This document shows, piece by piece, positions 35,733-43,844 of a stretch of 64,000 nucleotides of DNA; the stretch's first letter is position 1; every line of letters starts with the position of its first letter. The notes beneath the pieces are model-generated. The model saw only the letters and a list, made by a program, of their open reading frames with translations. It had not been told where the DNA came from and searched no databases. Both the position numbers and the translations under genes were made by a program. The stretch comes from Erwinia sp. JUb26 (GTDB taxonomy: Bacteria; Pseudomonadota; Gammaproteobacteria; Enterobacterales; Enterobacteriaceae). The stretch covers positions 248,001-312,000 of the forward strand of contig NZ_RJVB01000005.1 in assembly GCF_003751505.1 (NCBI RefSeq), read 5' to 3'.

Positions 35733-36380
35733 CTATTGATAATCAAGGCCAACATTTATCAGAGACCACCAGCTGCCAGCGACTAAATTCGCGCGAGTAC
35801 GTTCGGGGATAATGGTGTAAATCAGCTGATTACTTCCTGGGGTCAGCATAAGAGGAGATGCATGACCGCCAACGCGCACATCTCTCCCAAGCATATCCGT
35901 AAGGCGCAGTGCAAACCCGCTTGCTCCGCTGACCTTTATTAGCTGAGAATTATCGGCATCCAGGGGTGCCTTAAAACTAATTGAAACGGAGGGTTGCCTC
36001 TTGCTCCACGTTACGTTTCCCGTAAAGCTATCACTAATTCGTGAAGCGGAGGAGGCGCAGTCCTCCAGTTTTAATTCGATTTTCACCGCTTTGCCGCGAT
36101 CGCCAATATGACGTAACTGTGCGGTCCCTATATCACCCATAGCAATATCCTGCCAGACAGAGCTGGTTGCCAGACGGCAGGCACTTTCATTTAACGAGCC
36201 ATGAACGTGAATTTGGCCATGGGCACCGTCAACGTCCCAGTTATCTGCCGCCTGAATGGCGGAGTGATTTAGCATGCACGCAGCAAGAACTCCTGTCGCA
36301 ACAGCAAACCTGATTAAGCGAAAAGGTTGTTTATTCTGCGCCGGTGGCCTGCAATTTTCTTCTCCCTGTTGTCTTTGCAT
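35733..36380 (-). CDS. minor fimbrial subunit
   Basis: A 215-residue pilin-like protein. It has an unusually long basic N-region, then a signal sequence ending near AIQA-AD (residue 45). The Cys pair (NESACRLA and LEDCASS) and a C-terminal SLINVGLDYQ strand are typical of Mrp/Pap minor subunits. The ATG at 36378-36380 follows AAGGAGATCAGGT, so the long N-region appears to be real. It is the first gene after the chaperone. Confidence 0.8.
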   Translation of the reverse strand: MQRQQGEENCRPPAQNKQPFRLIRFAVATGVLAACMLNHSAIQAADNWDVDGAHGQIHVHGSLNESACRLATSSVWQDIAMGDIGTAQLRHIGDRGKAVKIELKLEDCASSASRISDSFTGNVTWSKRQPSVSISFKAPLDADNSQLIKVSGASGFALRLTDMLGRDVRVGGHASPLMLTPGSNQLIYTIIPERTRANLVAGSWWSLINVGLDYQ

Positions 36381-36419
36381 ACCTGATCTCCTTATCTCGC
36401 CGTTTAATCTGTCTATCCG

Positions 36420-37154
36420 TTATTTGGACTTAACCGGTGACGCCTGGCAGGTGATGCCACTGCAGGTAAACTGCAGCTGAGGACGTCCACCGTAGTCATT
36501 GATATAGGTTAATACCGGGCTGTTACCTAAAATACCGGCAGTAATGTTAATCGGGGCCTCACCTTTAGGCGCGATCATCACCGCTTCAAAGTCTTTTGCT
36601 GATGGCCCCTTAACGCTGCTGCTGGCATCGATAAGAGTGACGTAGTACGGGGTCGGGTTATTCACCACATAGCGATCGCCCTGGCGAGTCAGAGTGATTT
36701 TTTCCTGCCACGGTGCGCTGTTACTTTGGGTCATTAGCGCAGCAGGGCGATAAAAAAGCTTAACGCGTGTCTGCAGCGCAATTTGTAGCGTATTAGGCTT
36801 TTCGCTGCGCGGTGGAATTTCCCGCAGATTGAAATAAAACAGCGACTCATGGTCCTGAGGTAAGGCCTTCTCTGCGCCCACAGACTGAATGCGGACCTGG
36901 CTTTGAACGCCCGGCTCGATACGCTGTACCGGCGGAAGTACGGTCAAGGGTGAATTAATCTTGTTGCCTTTTTCGTCCTCAAGCCAGCCCTGAGCGAGAT
37001 AAGGTAGCTGTTTATTTTCATTGCTGACGCTCAGGCTAATCGATTTTTGGCTCCCATCAAAAACAACACGTGTACGATCTAACGCGATAGCCGCAAAGGC
37101 TGATTGGACCGTCAGAGGAGCCAAAACCAGTCCCATAATAATTTTTTGTTTCAT
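36420..37154 (-). CDS. periplasmic fimbrial chaperone (PapD family)
   Basis: A 244-residue PapD-type chaperone with a signal peptide (cleavage near SAFA-A). The immunoglobulin-like N-domain has the G1-strand signature FYFNLREIPP, and the subunit-binding Arg lies in ALDRTRVVFDG. The C-terminal domain includes NPTPYYVTL. It caps pilus subunits in the periplasm by donor-strand complementation and delivers them to the usher. Its ATG shares one base with the usher stop (TAATG), so the two are coupled. The C-terminal Cys pair (FTCSGITC) is seen in several Pap/Mrp chaperones. Confidence 0.92.
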   Translation of the reverse strand: MKQKIIMGLVLAPLTVQSAFAAIALDRTRVVFDGSQKSISLSVSNENKQLPYLAQGWLEDEKGNKINSPLTVLPPVQRIEPGVQSQVRIQSVGAEKALPQDHESLFYFNLREIPPRSEKPNTLQIALQTRVKLFYRPAALMTQSNSAPWQEKITLTRQGDRYVVNNPTPYYVTLIDASSSVKGPSAKDFEAVMIAPKGEAPINITAGILGNSPVLTYINDYGGRPQLQFTCSGITCQASPVKSK

Positions 37155-39697
37155 TATTTCATCTCATCTAATTTTTTGTTAACAGCCACTACGTGACATG
37201 GCAGTAGTAAATTTGTTTCTTCGCCAATTAACAGAGTTTTAGGCAGTGGTAATTCACACTGTTCTTTACCGTCCCAGAATACTTTCATTGTTTCACCGGC
37301 TTTGATGCCGGACAGATACACGCTACCGCCGTCATTAACAATCCCTACGCTCTGATCCCTGCCGTTTTTAACCGTGGCACCAAACGGTGGTGTCGATCCG
37401 TCTGCCAGGCGGAGTACCGCCATCGATTTTTCACCAGAAATCACTTCAAACTTACGATACCCGATAGCACCTTCCGTCAAGGTTGCCTGAGTGACCGAAC
37501 GAATAGCTTCAGCATCTTCAGGCAGCTTATTCAGATCAATGCTGAGTTGGTTTCGGTAATAATTGGAGACGTCGGCGAGTACAACTTTACCGAATCGGTT
37601 AGATGAGGTCGTCGATCCATAGCCACTCACCGGTACATTGGCAACGCCGTCGGTATCCAACAGGATTCGCGTGCCACCAATCATACTGGTCCGATGCAGT
37701 GCCGCACCTTTTAGCGTCGCCGTTGCTCCCCCCTGGATACTTAATCCTACCGAACTGTAATCGCCTTCCTGATAAGTGGCATTCGCATCAACCTGTGCAA
37801 TATCGCCCTCATGAGAGTAGTAACCACTCGCTAACGCTTTACTGTGTGACAACCCACTACTCACTTGATAGTTATTGTGTTCATCAATCTTTTTGTAATA
37901 GCTCGCTTTATTCGTGTTATCCGAACGTCCCCAGCTGCCGTTATAGCTCAGGCTGGCATCATTGCCCATGGGCAATGATAGCGACAGATACATTCCGTCA
38001 TCAGTATGACTATCATATTTATTACGAAAAGCAGTTAATGATAAACTTAAGTTTTTTAAGCGCCCTAAGTCAAAATAACTTGATACGGTAACATCATAGC
38101 GATCGTTTTCCGGCCGGTCCCAGTAGGTCTGGTGGTTATAATTCAGGTATGTACTTATACCGGCATCCCGGAATTGTTTATTAAATGATATGGTATACAT
38201 CTCTTTACTATTTTGAGACCGCACACCGGTCACACGCGTATCGAGATATTCGCTCATGCTCATGTATTTTTTCTGTGAAAAACGATATCCCGCAAAGGTC
38301 ACCTGACTATCATAATCATCAAAGCGTTTGGAATAGCTCAAACGATACGAACCGCCTGAATATATCTCATCGCTATGGGGCAGTTTTGCCCGGGATTGCG
38401 TTGCGTCAAAAGACAGCGCCCCCAGGAACATAAGATCGCGACCAATACCCAGAGCAAGCGCGTTATATCTGCCATCAGATACACCACCACCGTACAGCGA
38501 CCAACCGTTGTTGATACCCCAGGAAAATTCAGCGGATCCAAACATGGGTCCGTTAGCATGATGCCGAAAGTCGGTTGGACGACCGGATGCAATTTTGTAA
38601 CGAATCGTTCCCGGGCGGGTCAGATAAGGAATGTTCGCGGTGTTAATCGTAAACTCCTGCACGCTTCCATCCTGCTCTTCGATACGTACATCTAATTTAC
38701 CGGTAACCGCATCGTTAATATCCTGAATACGGAATGGCCCCGATGCCACCTGGGTTTGCTGTAACACACGGCCCTGCTGGCTGATAATAACTTTGGCGTT
38801 AGTTTTTGCCACGCCAGAGACTTCTGGTGCATAGCCACGCAAATTCGGCGGCAGCATGCCATCGTCGGTGACCAGCGTTGCGCCGGTAAAACGGAAGCTG
38901 TCAAAAATATCGGAGTTGAGATAGTTCTCGCCCAACGTCAGTTTTGCACCAAGACGTGCTATTGCCCTGTAGGCGTAATAACGGCTCCAGTCCCATGTCA
39001 TTTTGTTTGATGAGTTACTGCCAGACCGATGGTTATACCGGCTTTGCCAGTCGGCACGAAAACGCCATACGTCGAAGTTGGCACCGACCGTACCGTTGCC
39101 GCTGGCGTCATAAGATTTATCACCACTCTTACTCTGGCGTTGCCCCTGCGCATTAACGTTGTAGTCAAACAGCAACCCTGGGATACCATTATCCCAGCGC
39201 GAAGGCGGATCCCAGTCATCGGCAGCATACTCCAGATAAGCCTGGGGAATGCTCAGATAAACCGCCGAAGCCGACAGATCGGTTTTAACCACCGTACCTT
39301 TCAGGCTATCAATCACCAGGCATCCACCATTGTGCCACCAGGTCAACTTATCCTTCATTTGTGGCTTCAGGCCAATTTGCTTAACCAGCTCCGGCGTAAT
39401 ACAGGCATCACTGCCTTTTGGATCGTTCTCCGGCGGATAAAAGCTAATCGGCTGTTCTCTCAGCTGCTGTTTGTTAATATTTACAGACATGATGTAGTCA
39501 CCCGGCATAACAAAACCGGCGCGGGCAAACTGGTCGAGGTCGATGTTTTTACGGTCGTTAACATCGAGAACGTCGACGTTAAATTTGAAGTCCTGAGAAT
39601 TAGCAGGAAAGGCCGCCACGCTAATGAGACAGCTAATTAATAATCCCAGCAGATGCGGGCGTGTAGAAAAAGACCTAAAATAATATGGCGTCATCAT
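37154..39697 (-). CDS. outer-membrane fimbrial usher (PapC family)
   Basis: An 847-residue usher. It has a signal peptide (about 35 residues, ending near PANSQ), an N-terminal subunit-binding domain (FNVDVLDVNDRKNIDLDQF), and a 24-strand barrel with plug (GYAPEVSGVAKTNAKVIISQQG). The C-terminal domains follow, with PPFGATVKNGRDQSVGIVNDGG and the cysteine pair near the end. It forms the pore through which pilus subunits are assembled. Two adjacent ATG codons at 39692-39697 follow AAAGGTCAGGGA; I take the first. It lies between the PapH-like subunit and the chaperone, the Pap/Mrp order. Confidence 0.93.
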   Translation of the reverse strand: MMTPYYFRSFSTRPHLLGLLISCLISVAAFPANSQDFKFNVDVLDVNDRKNIDLDQFARAGFVMPGDYIMSVNINKQQLREQPISFYPPENDPKGSDACITPELVKQIGLKPQMKDKLTWWHNGGCLVIDSLKGTVVKTDLSASAVYLSIPQAYLEYAADDWDPPSRWDNGIPGLLFDYNVNAQGQRQSKSGDKSYDASGNGTVGANFDVWRFRADWQSRYNHRSGSNSSNKMTWDWSRYYAYRAIARLGAKLTLGENYLNSDIFDSFRFTGATLVTDDGMLPPNLRGYAPEVSGVAKTNAKVIISQQGRVLQQTQVASGPFRIQDINDAVTGKLDVRIEEQDGSVQEFTINTANIPYLTRPGTIRYKIASGRPTDFRHHANGPMFGSAEFSWGINNGWSLYGGGVSDGRYNALALGIGRDLMFLGALSFDATQSRAKLPHSDEIYSGGSYRLSYSKRFDDYDSQVTFAGYRFSQKKYMSMSEYLDTRVTGVRSQNSKEMYTISFNKQFRDAGISTYLNYNHQTYWDRPENDRYDVTVSSYFDLGRLKNLSLSLTAFRNKYDSHTDDGMYLSLSLPMGNDASLSYNGSWGRSDNTNKASYYKKIDEHNNYQVSSGLSHSKALASGYYSHEGDIAQVDANATYQEGDYSSVGLSIQGGATATLKGAALHRTSMIGGTRILLDTDGVANVPVSGYGSTTSSNRFGKVVLADVSNYYRNQLSIDLNKLPEDAEAIRSVTQATLTEGAIGYRKFEVISGEKSMAVLRLADGSTPPFGATVKNGRDQSVGIVNDGGSVYLSGIKAGETMKVFWDGKEQCELPLPKTLLIGEETNLLLPCHVVAVNKKLDEMK

Positions 39698-39810
39698 TCC
39701 CTGACCTTTTTTTCCATTCCAGCGCCATAGAGTCATTTACATCAATGGTTCTGCGCCATGCCGATGTTCATTTCAGCTAAGGATTAATCTGTCAAAATGA
39801 TATCGCTGTG

Positions 39811-40356
39811 TTAGTAGTAATCCATTTTGAATTTAATTACGGCGTTGTAATCACCCGCTTGTAGTGCCCGATGATTACTGACAAGTTGCATGGAGAAGTT
39901 AAGTGAAATATCTCCTGACTCAATCTTTCCAGGAGGAAGAGCCAATCCTGGCCTGGCAATACTTCCACTGTTGTCAATGATTTTTATCGCGATACCTTTT
40001 GCATCACCTTCGACAGAAAATAATCCATCATCATTCAATCCATCGAAAGTAATGGTGAAATATTGCCACCTGGTGGAATCTTTATCACTTTTATTAAGAA
40101 CGCAATTAATAAGATTTATAGAGAAATTTTTTTTAACGCTTTGCCCATCTCGTACAATTCGGCTGACGGGTACTACGCCCATATCAATGGTTTGATCGAT
40201 ACTATTGATATCAATTGCGCAGGCTGCATCAATGATGCTACCAATCATATTCACTCGCCCTTGCCCATTGTCAGAAGACATCAAACCAGAGGAGTAACCT
40301 TGACTAACAGCACTCATGTTCAACAATAAAACTAAAACGCTTATCTTCTTGAACAT
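39811..40356 (-). CDS. fimbrial subunit, PapH/MrpB-like (putative terminator/anchor)
   Basis: A 181-residue pilin-like protein with a signal peptide (about 20 residues), a Cys pair (DAACAIDI and LINCVLN) and a C-terminal AVIKFKMDYY strand. It sits between the major subunit and the usher, the place of papH or mrpB, whose products stop growth and anchor the pilus base. That role is inferred from position. Codon use is AT-rich, as for its neighbours. Confidence 0.78.
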   Translation of the reverse strand: MFKKISVLVLLLNMSAVSQGYSSGLMSSDNGQGRVNMIGSIIDAACAIDINSIDQTIDMGVVPVSRIVRDGQSVKKNFSINLINCVLNKSDKDSTRWQYFTITFDGLNDDGLFSVEGDAKGIAIKIIDNSGSIARPGLALPPGKIESGDISLNFSMQLVSNHRALQAGDYNAVIKFKMDYY

Positions 40357-40435
40357 AGAGAAAACCTAACAATTACAAGCGAAATCAGTACATGTGGAGT
40401 TATCCTCCACATGTACTCTTCATCAGTACCGAATA

Positions 40436-40975
40436 TTACTGATAAGCAAGGGTGAAGTTAGTAACAGCAGTAAACTCACCCAGCTCGACTTCAGTCACAC
40501 CTGGGTTACCCTGTACAAAGGCAGAGAAACTCAGCGTGTTATCGCCATTCGCCAAGTCCTGCAGATTGGTAGGTTCAGCCAGCTTAATTTGCTGATTATT
40601 ACCGTCGTTCATGATGAGGCTGGCACCGGTAACTTTACCCATGCCCAGAGAATCAGGAATTGTACCTTTAGGACCCGTGAAGGTTACGCTCACAGATTTT
40701 TTATCTGTAATAACACATTTTTCCAGTTTGATACTGAAGTCACGAGCTACAGACCGCTGATCACCATTAATCAGAGCCGCATTAGAGATCTGTCCCATTT
40801 CAACAACCTGATCTTTATTTCCGGCAATCGAGCAAGGCGCATCAATAATAGAACCTTTGAAGGTGAAGCTGCCGCTACCCTGATCGGTTGGAGTAGGATC
40901 ACCTGCTGCAGCCTGAGCAAAACCAGTCATACCCATTGCCAGAGCAACGCCAAGTACAATTTTTTTCAGTTCCAT
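40436..40975 (-). CDS. major fimbrial subunit (MrpA/PapA-like)
   Basis: A 179-residue pilin with a signal peptide ending AQA-AAG (residue 22). The donor-strand region (GSFTFKGSIIDAPCSI) and the second Cys (LEKCVITDKK) are followed by the penultimate-tyrosine C-terminus (FTLAYQ). It is the first gene of the operon and has the composition of a major shaft subunit. The ATG at 40973-40975 follows AAAGGAATAGTGTA. A gap of 79 bp separates it from the PapH-like gene. Confidence 0.88.
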   Translation of the reverse strand: MELKKIVLGVALAMGMTGFAQAAAGDPTPTDQGSGSFTFKGSIIDAPCSIAGNKDQVVEMGQISNAALINGDQRSVARDFSIKLEKCVITDKKSVSVTFTGPKGTIPDSLGMGKVTGASLIMNDGNNQQIKLAEPTNLQDLANGDNTLSFSAFVQGNPGVTEVELGEFTAVTNFTLAYQ

Positions 40976-41502
40976 TACACTATTCCTTTATTGATATGAA
41001 AATATCTTTTTGTCCGTTTTCAAGAATGCAAAAAGCTTTTTGTACTGAATCTATTAAGAAACGATTTAACGAACGCGGCCATTAATTATATTTCATGATA
41101 TTAACAATCATGGATAAATAACTATTCATGCTTGCTCGTTGAAAGTAATTATTGCAAATACAGTACGCTAATTGAAGAAAAAAAAACCGATACCTAAAAT
41201 TCGATATAAATTTCTGGAACTTCGTAAAAAAAATAATAAATGCGAGTCTAATGTCATTGTTTATCCAAAGTTGCGACAGTTAAAAACTGCTAAGCAACTC
41301 ATCACTAGCATATAGCACTAAAGAAACAACTTAATGCAGGTTATGGCACTGGGCGTGGGGGATTAATAGGATATAACGGTTTTAATTTACAGGTACGGGA
41401 GACGCGGTGGGTATAACGACCTTTAGTGGACTTTGACACAATGCCAGATGAGAATTAACCCTTTGATAGTAAGGCTGAAAACAGGCAAGCCGCTCCGACG
41501 TC
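40976..41502. other. AT-rich upstream region of the fimbrial operon
   Basis: About 530 bp without a gene, carrying the fimbrial promoter. A perfect 14-bp palindrome, CAAAAAGCTTTTTG, lies at 41029-41042, 54-67 bp upstream of the major subunit start. I found no GATC pair and no matching inverted repeats flanking a promoter segment, so neither a Pap-type nor a FimS-type phase switch is evident. Composition shifts to GC-rich at its right end. Confidence 0.55.
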
Positions 41503-41536
41503 AAAAAAATTAAGATGCCCGGCACAAGCTCCGGGC
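41503..41536 (-). terminator. rho-independent terminator of yibL
   Basis: On the minus strand GCCCGG (41531-41536) pairs with CCGGGC (41517-41522), followed within seven bases by a run of T (41503-41508 as A on the plus strand). It starts eight bases after the yibL stop. Confidence 0.8.
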
Positions 41537-41543
41537 AGCGTTC

Positions 41544-41906
41544 TTAAAATTCTGCCTTAGCAAATCCAGTCATCTCTTTAAGGCCCAGTTCGCGGCCCAG
41601 AGCGGTGGTTGGATGTACGACGATCAGACCGCGCACGCTTTTTTTCAGCGCGCCCATATTGGCCTGTTCTTTTTTGGTAATAGCACGGCTGAAGGGCAGC
41701 TTTTTAAGCTGCTGGGCTTCTTTACTGAGATTCTCTGCCCGCACATTGCGCAAACGTTCGATCTCAGCGATCAGCTTGTCTTTCTCATTCAGCAGTTCAC
41801 CCAGCTTCTCGCTGTCGCCCGATGCCAGCAGGCCTGGCTCTTTGTGATTAAGGGCATCCAGCTTGTCACTAAGGATTTTAATTTCTGACTGTACTTGTTC
41901 TTTCAT
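41544..41906 (-). CDS. yibL: YibL family ribosome-associated protein
   Basis: A 120-residue protein, the same length as E. coli YibL. It has a coiled N-terminal half ([13 protein letters not shown]...[13 protein letters not shown]) and the conserved C-terminal block [24 protein letters not shown]. YibL co-fractionates with ribosomes in E. coli and its role is unclear. The ATG at 41904-41906 gives the family N-terminus MKEQVQSEI; the ribosome site is weak. It follows mtlR, as in E. coli. Confidence 0.92.
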   Translation of the reverse strand: MKEQVQSEIKILSDKLDALNHKEPGLLASGDSEKLGELLNEKDKLIAEIERLRNVRAENLSKEAQQLKKLPFSRAITKKEQANMGALKKSVRGLIVVHPTTALGRELGLKEMTGFAKAEF

Positions 41907-41978
41907 AACGATTAACCGTAACAATGATTCATTGCTGCAAAGGATACACCAAACCGGTCTAAAGCGGGTAAGGAGAGG

Positions 41979-42608
41979 CTATTTTTTGAAGGCCTGTTTC
42001 TGGCTTATCAGCGAAATCAACGAGGTGAGGGACAGAACCATGGTGGAACGCACCACCTGCTGATAGCGCAGCTGCTGCATATTACGTAATTCCGCATCTT
42101 CAACGGCGAAATCCGGGCGGGGAGGAAGGGGAGTCACACAGTGCAGCTCACCAAAGGGGCCAAGGATTTCATCGTCGGTAAAACGGTATTCGTGGCCATC
42201 ATGGTTCAGCTCTTCACGCAGCGCCATCAGCAGTTCACAGTCTTCATATTCGCTGCGGTTAATCATGCCTAAGCCATAAATCAGCTTCAGGCGAACAGAC
42301 AGCTCGCCAAGCGGGCCATCGCCGTGTAAAAGCGGTTCCACCGCATACTTAACGGCATAATCATCTTTGCGGAACACCTGGATGACCAGCATATTAATCG
42401 CCTCCGCCAGTAATTCAACGGCAGCGATCAGAAAGCTTCTTACCGAACGTCCGGCATTCAGGCGCTCCAGCACCCTGTTTTCAAAAGCCTGAGGTTGTTC
42501 CATAAGTGCCTGCATATCGTTCATCATATGGCGTAGTGATATCAGCGCGGGCACAGCGGTGAGGCTGTGCCCGGATTGTTCGTCCCTGAGGAGCGCGTTC
42601 AACGGCAT
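41979..42608 (-). CDS. mtlR: mannitol operon repressor MtlR
   Basis: A 209-residue protein with the MtlR signature blocks AFENRVLERLNAG..VRSFLI, FRKDDYAVKYAVEPLL, GDGPLG and ELNHDG. It is longer than E. coli MtlR (195) at the N-terminus. The ATG overlaps the mtlD stop by one base (TAATG), so the first 30 or so residues are probably translated; an internal ATG near residue 28 would give an E. coli-like length. It represses the mtl operon without a classical HTH. Confidence 0.92.
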   Translation of the reverse strand: MPLNALLRDEQSGHSLTAVPALISLRHMMNDMQALMEQPQAFENRVLERLNAGRSVRSFLIAAVELLAEAINMLVIQVFRKDDYAVKYAVEPLLHGDGPLGELSVRLKLIYGLGMINRSEYEDCELLMALREELNHDGHEYRFTDDEILGPFGELHCVTPLPPRPDFAVEDAELRNMQQLRYQQVVRSTMVLSLTSLISLISQKQAFKK

Positions 42609-43756
42609 TATGCCATAGCGCTCCAGGCTTTCACTACGGCCTTAACCACATCGCTGTTGGCATCAAGGCCGGAGACCTCAGCCAGCGTGGTCGCAACATC
42701 CTGCTTCGCCAGCAGCTCAGCCAGCTCCTGTGCCTGCGGATCCTGTTCGCTGTGGTAGCGTAGCGCGGCGGCGATGCCGGTCACCAGGTTATCGTGAGGC
42801 AGCTGATACTCCAGTGTGCCCAGCGTGGGCTTAATCAGGCGGTCACCGGCGCTGAGCTTACGCAGCGGCTGGCGGCCTACGCGTTCAACGTCATCTTTCA
42901 GATACGGATTTTCAAAACGGCCCAAAATTTTCTGGATATAGGCCGCGTGCTTATCCGCTTCAAAACCGTAACGCTTAATCAGCACGGCACCGCTTTCTTC
43001 CATCGCGCCTTTGACCACGGCACGCACCTGCGGATCGAGAATCGCTTCGCGAATGGTGTTATGCCCCGCCAGTTGCCCAAGATATGCCGTAATCGCATGC
43101 CCCGTATTGAGCGTAAACAGTTTACGCTCGACGAATGCCATCAGATTGTCGGTCAGTTCCATACCCGGGATAGCGGGCAGGGCACCTTTGAACTGGGTTT
43201 TATCCACAATCCATTCGCTGAAGGTTTCGACCGTCACTTCCAGCGGGTCGCTGCTGCCCGCCTCGGAAGGCGGCACGATACGGTCAACGGCGGAATCCAC
43301 AAAGCCCACGTTCGCTTCAACCCAGGCGTGATACTGCTCGGGCAGCGCTTTCAGCACGTGGCCTTTCAGCTGCGTGGTGCCGCGAACCATGTTTTCGCAG
43401 GCGATAACATTCAGGGGACGGGTATTAGCGTTATCACTGCGTTTGGCCAGCCCTTTCGCAATGCCGCCGGCAATACGCTCAAGGATCTGTGGACCAACCG
43501 CCGTGGTAACGATATCAACCTCAGCCACCAGATCGACAATATCGTCGCTGGTGCTGTTAACCGCATTCACACCTTTTACGATCTCAACCTGCGCCTGTTC
43601 GCCGACCACGTGAACCGGATATTCATGGCGTGCGTTAATCGCATCCAGTACGACCTGGTTAACGTCCGCGAAAGTCAGTTGAATACCGGCGTCGGCCAGT
43701 AGTTTACCGATAAATCCCCGGCCAATGTTGCCCGCACCAAAATGTAAAGCTTTCAT
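42608..43756 (-). CDS. mtlD: mannitol-1-phosphate 5-dehydrogenase
   Basis: A 382-residue polyol dehydrogenase, identical in length to E. coli MtlD. The NAD-binding motif [13 protein letters not shown] lies at residues 4-17, and the active-site segment is [16 protein letters not shown]. It oxidises mannitol 1-phosphate from the MtlA PTS to fructose 6-phosphate in the cytoplasm. The ATG at 43754-43756 gives the conserved MKALHFGAG start. It lies 88 bp after mtlA, and an intercistronic hairpin separates them. Confidence 0.96.
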   Translation of the reverse strand: MKALHFGAGNIGRGFIGKLLADAGIQLTFADVNQVVLDAINARHEYPVHVVGEQAQVEIVKGVNAVNSTSDDIVDLVAEVDIVTTAVGPQILERIAGGIAKGLAKRSDNANTRPLNVIACENMVRGTTQLKGHVLKALPEQYHAWVEANVGFVDSAVDRIVPPSEAGSSDPLEVTVETFSEWIVDKTQFKGALPAIPGMELTDNLMAFVERKLFTLNTGHAITAYLGQLAGHNTIREAILDPQVRAVVKGAMEESGAVLIKRYGFEADKHAAYIQKILGRFENPYLKDDVERVGRQPLRKLSAGDRLIKPTLGTLEYQLPHDNLVTGIAAALRYHSEQDPQAQELAELLAKQDVATTLAEVSGLDANSDVVKAVVKAWSAMA

Positions 43757-43791
43757 GATATTACCCACTTAAATTGTTCAGGATTCGATCC

Positions 43792-43815
43792 AAAAAAGGC
43801 CGGGCATGCCCGGCC
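43792..43815 (-). terminator. intercistronic terminator-like hairpin between mtlA and mtlD
   Basis: GGCCGGGCATGCCCGGCC (43798-43815) is a perfect 18-bp palindrome. On the minus strand it is followed directly by six T (43792-43797). It would reduce transcription of mtlD and mtlR relative to mtlA. Confidence 0.75.
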
Positions 43816-43844
43816 CTTGCGGAAATACATCACCACTCGCTGAA

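Noticed and set aside
40976-41502. Invertible fim-type promoter switch
   Set aside because: No pair of matching inverted repeats flanks a promoter segment, and no recombinase gene is in the island.
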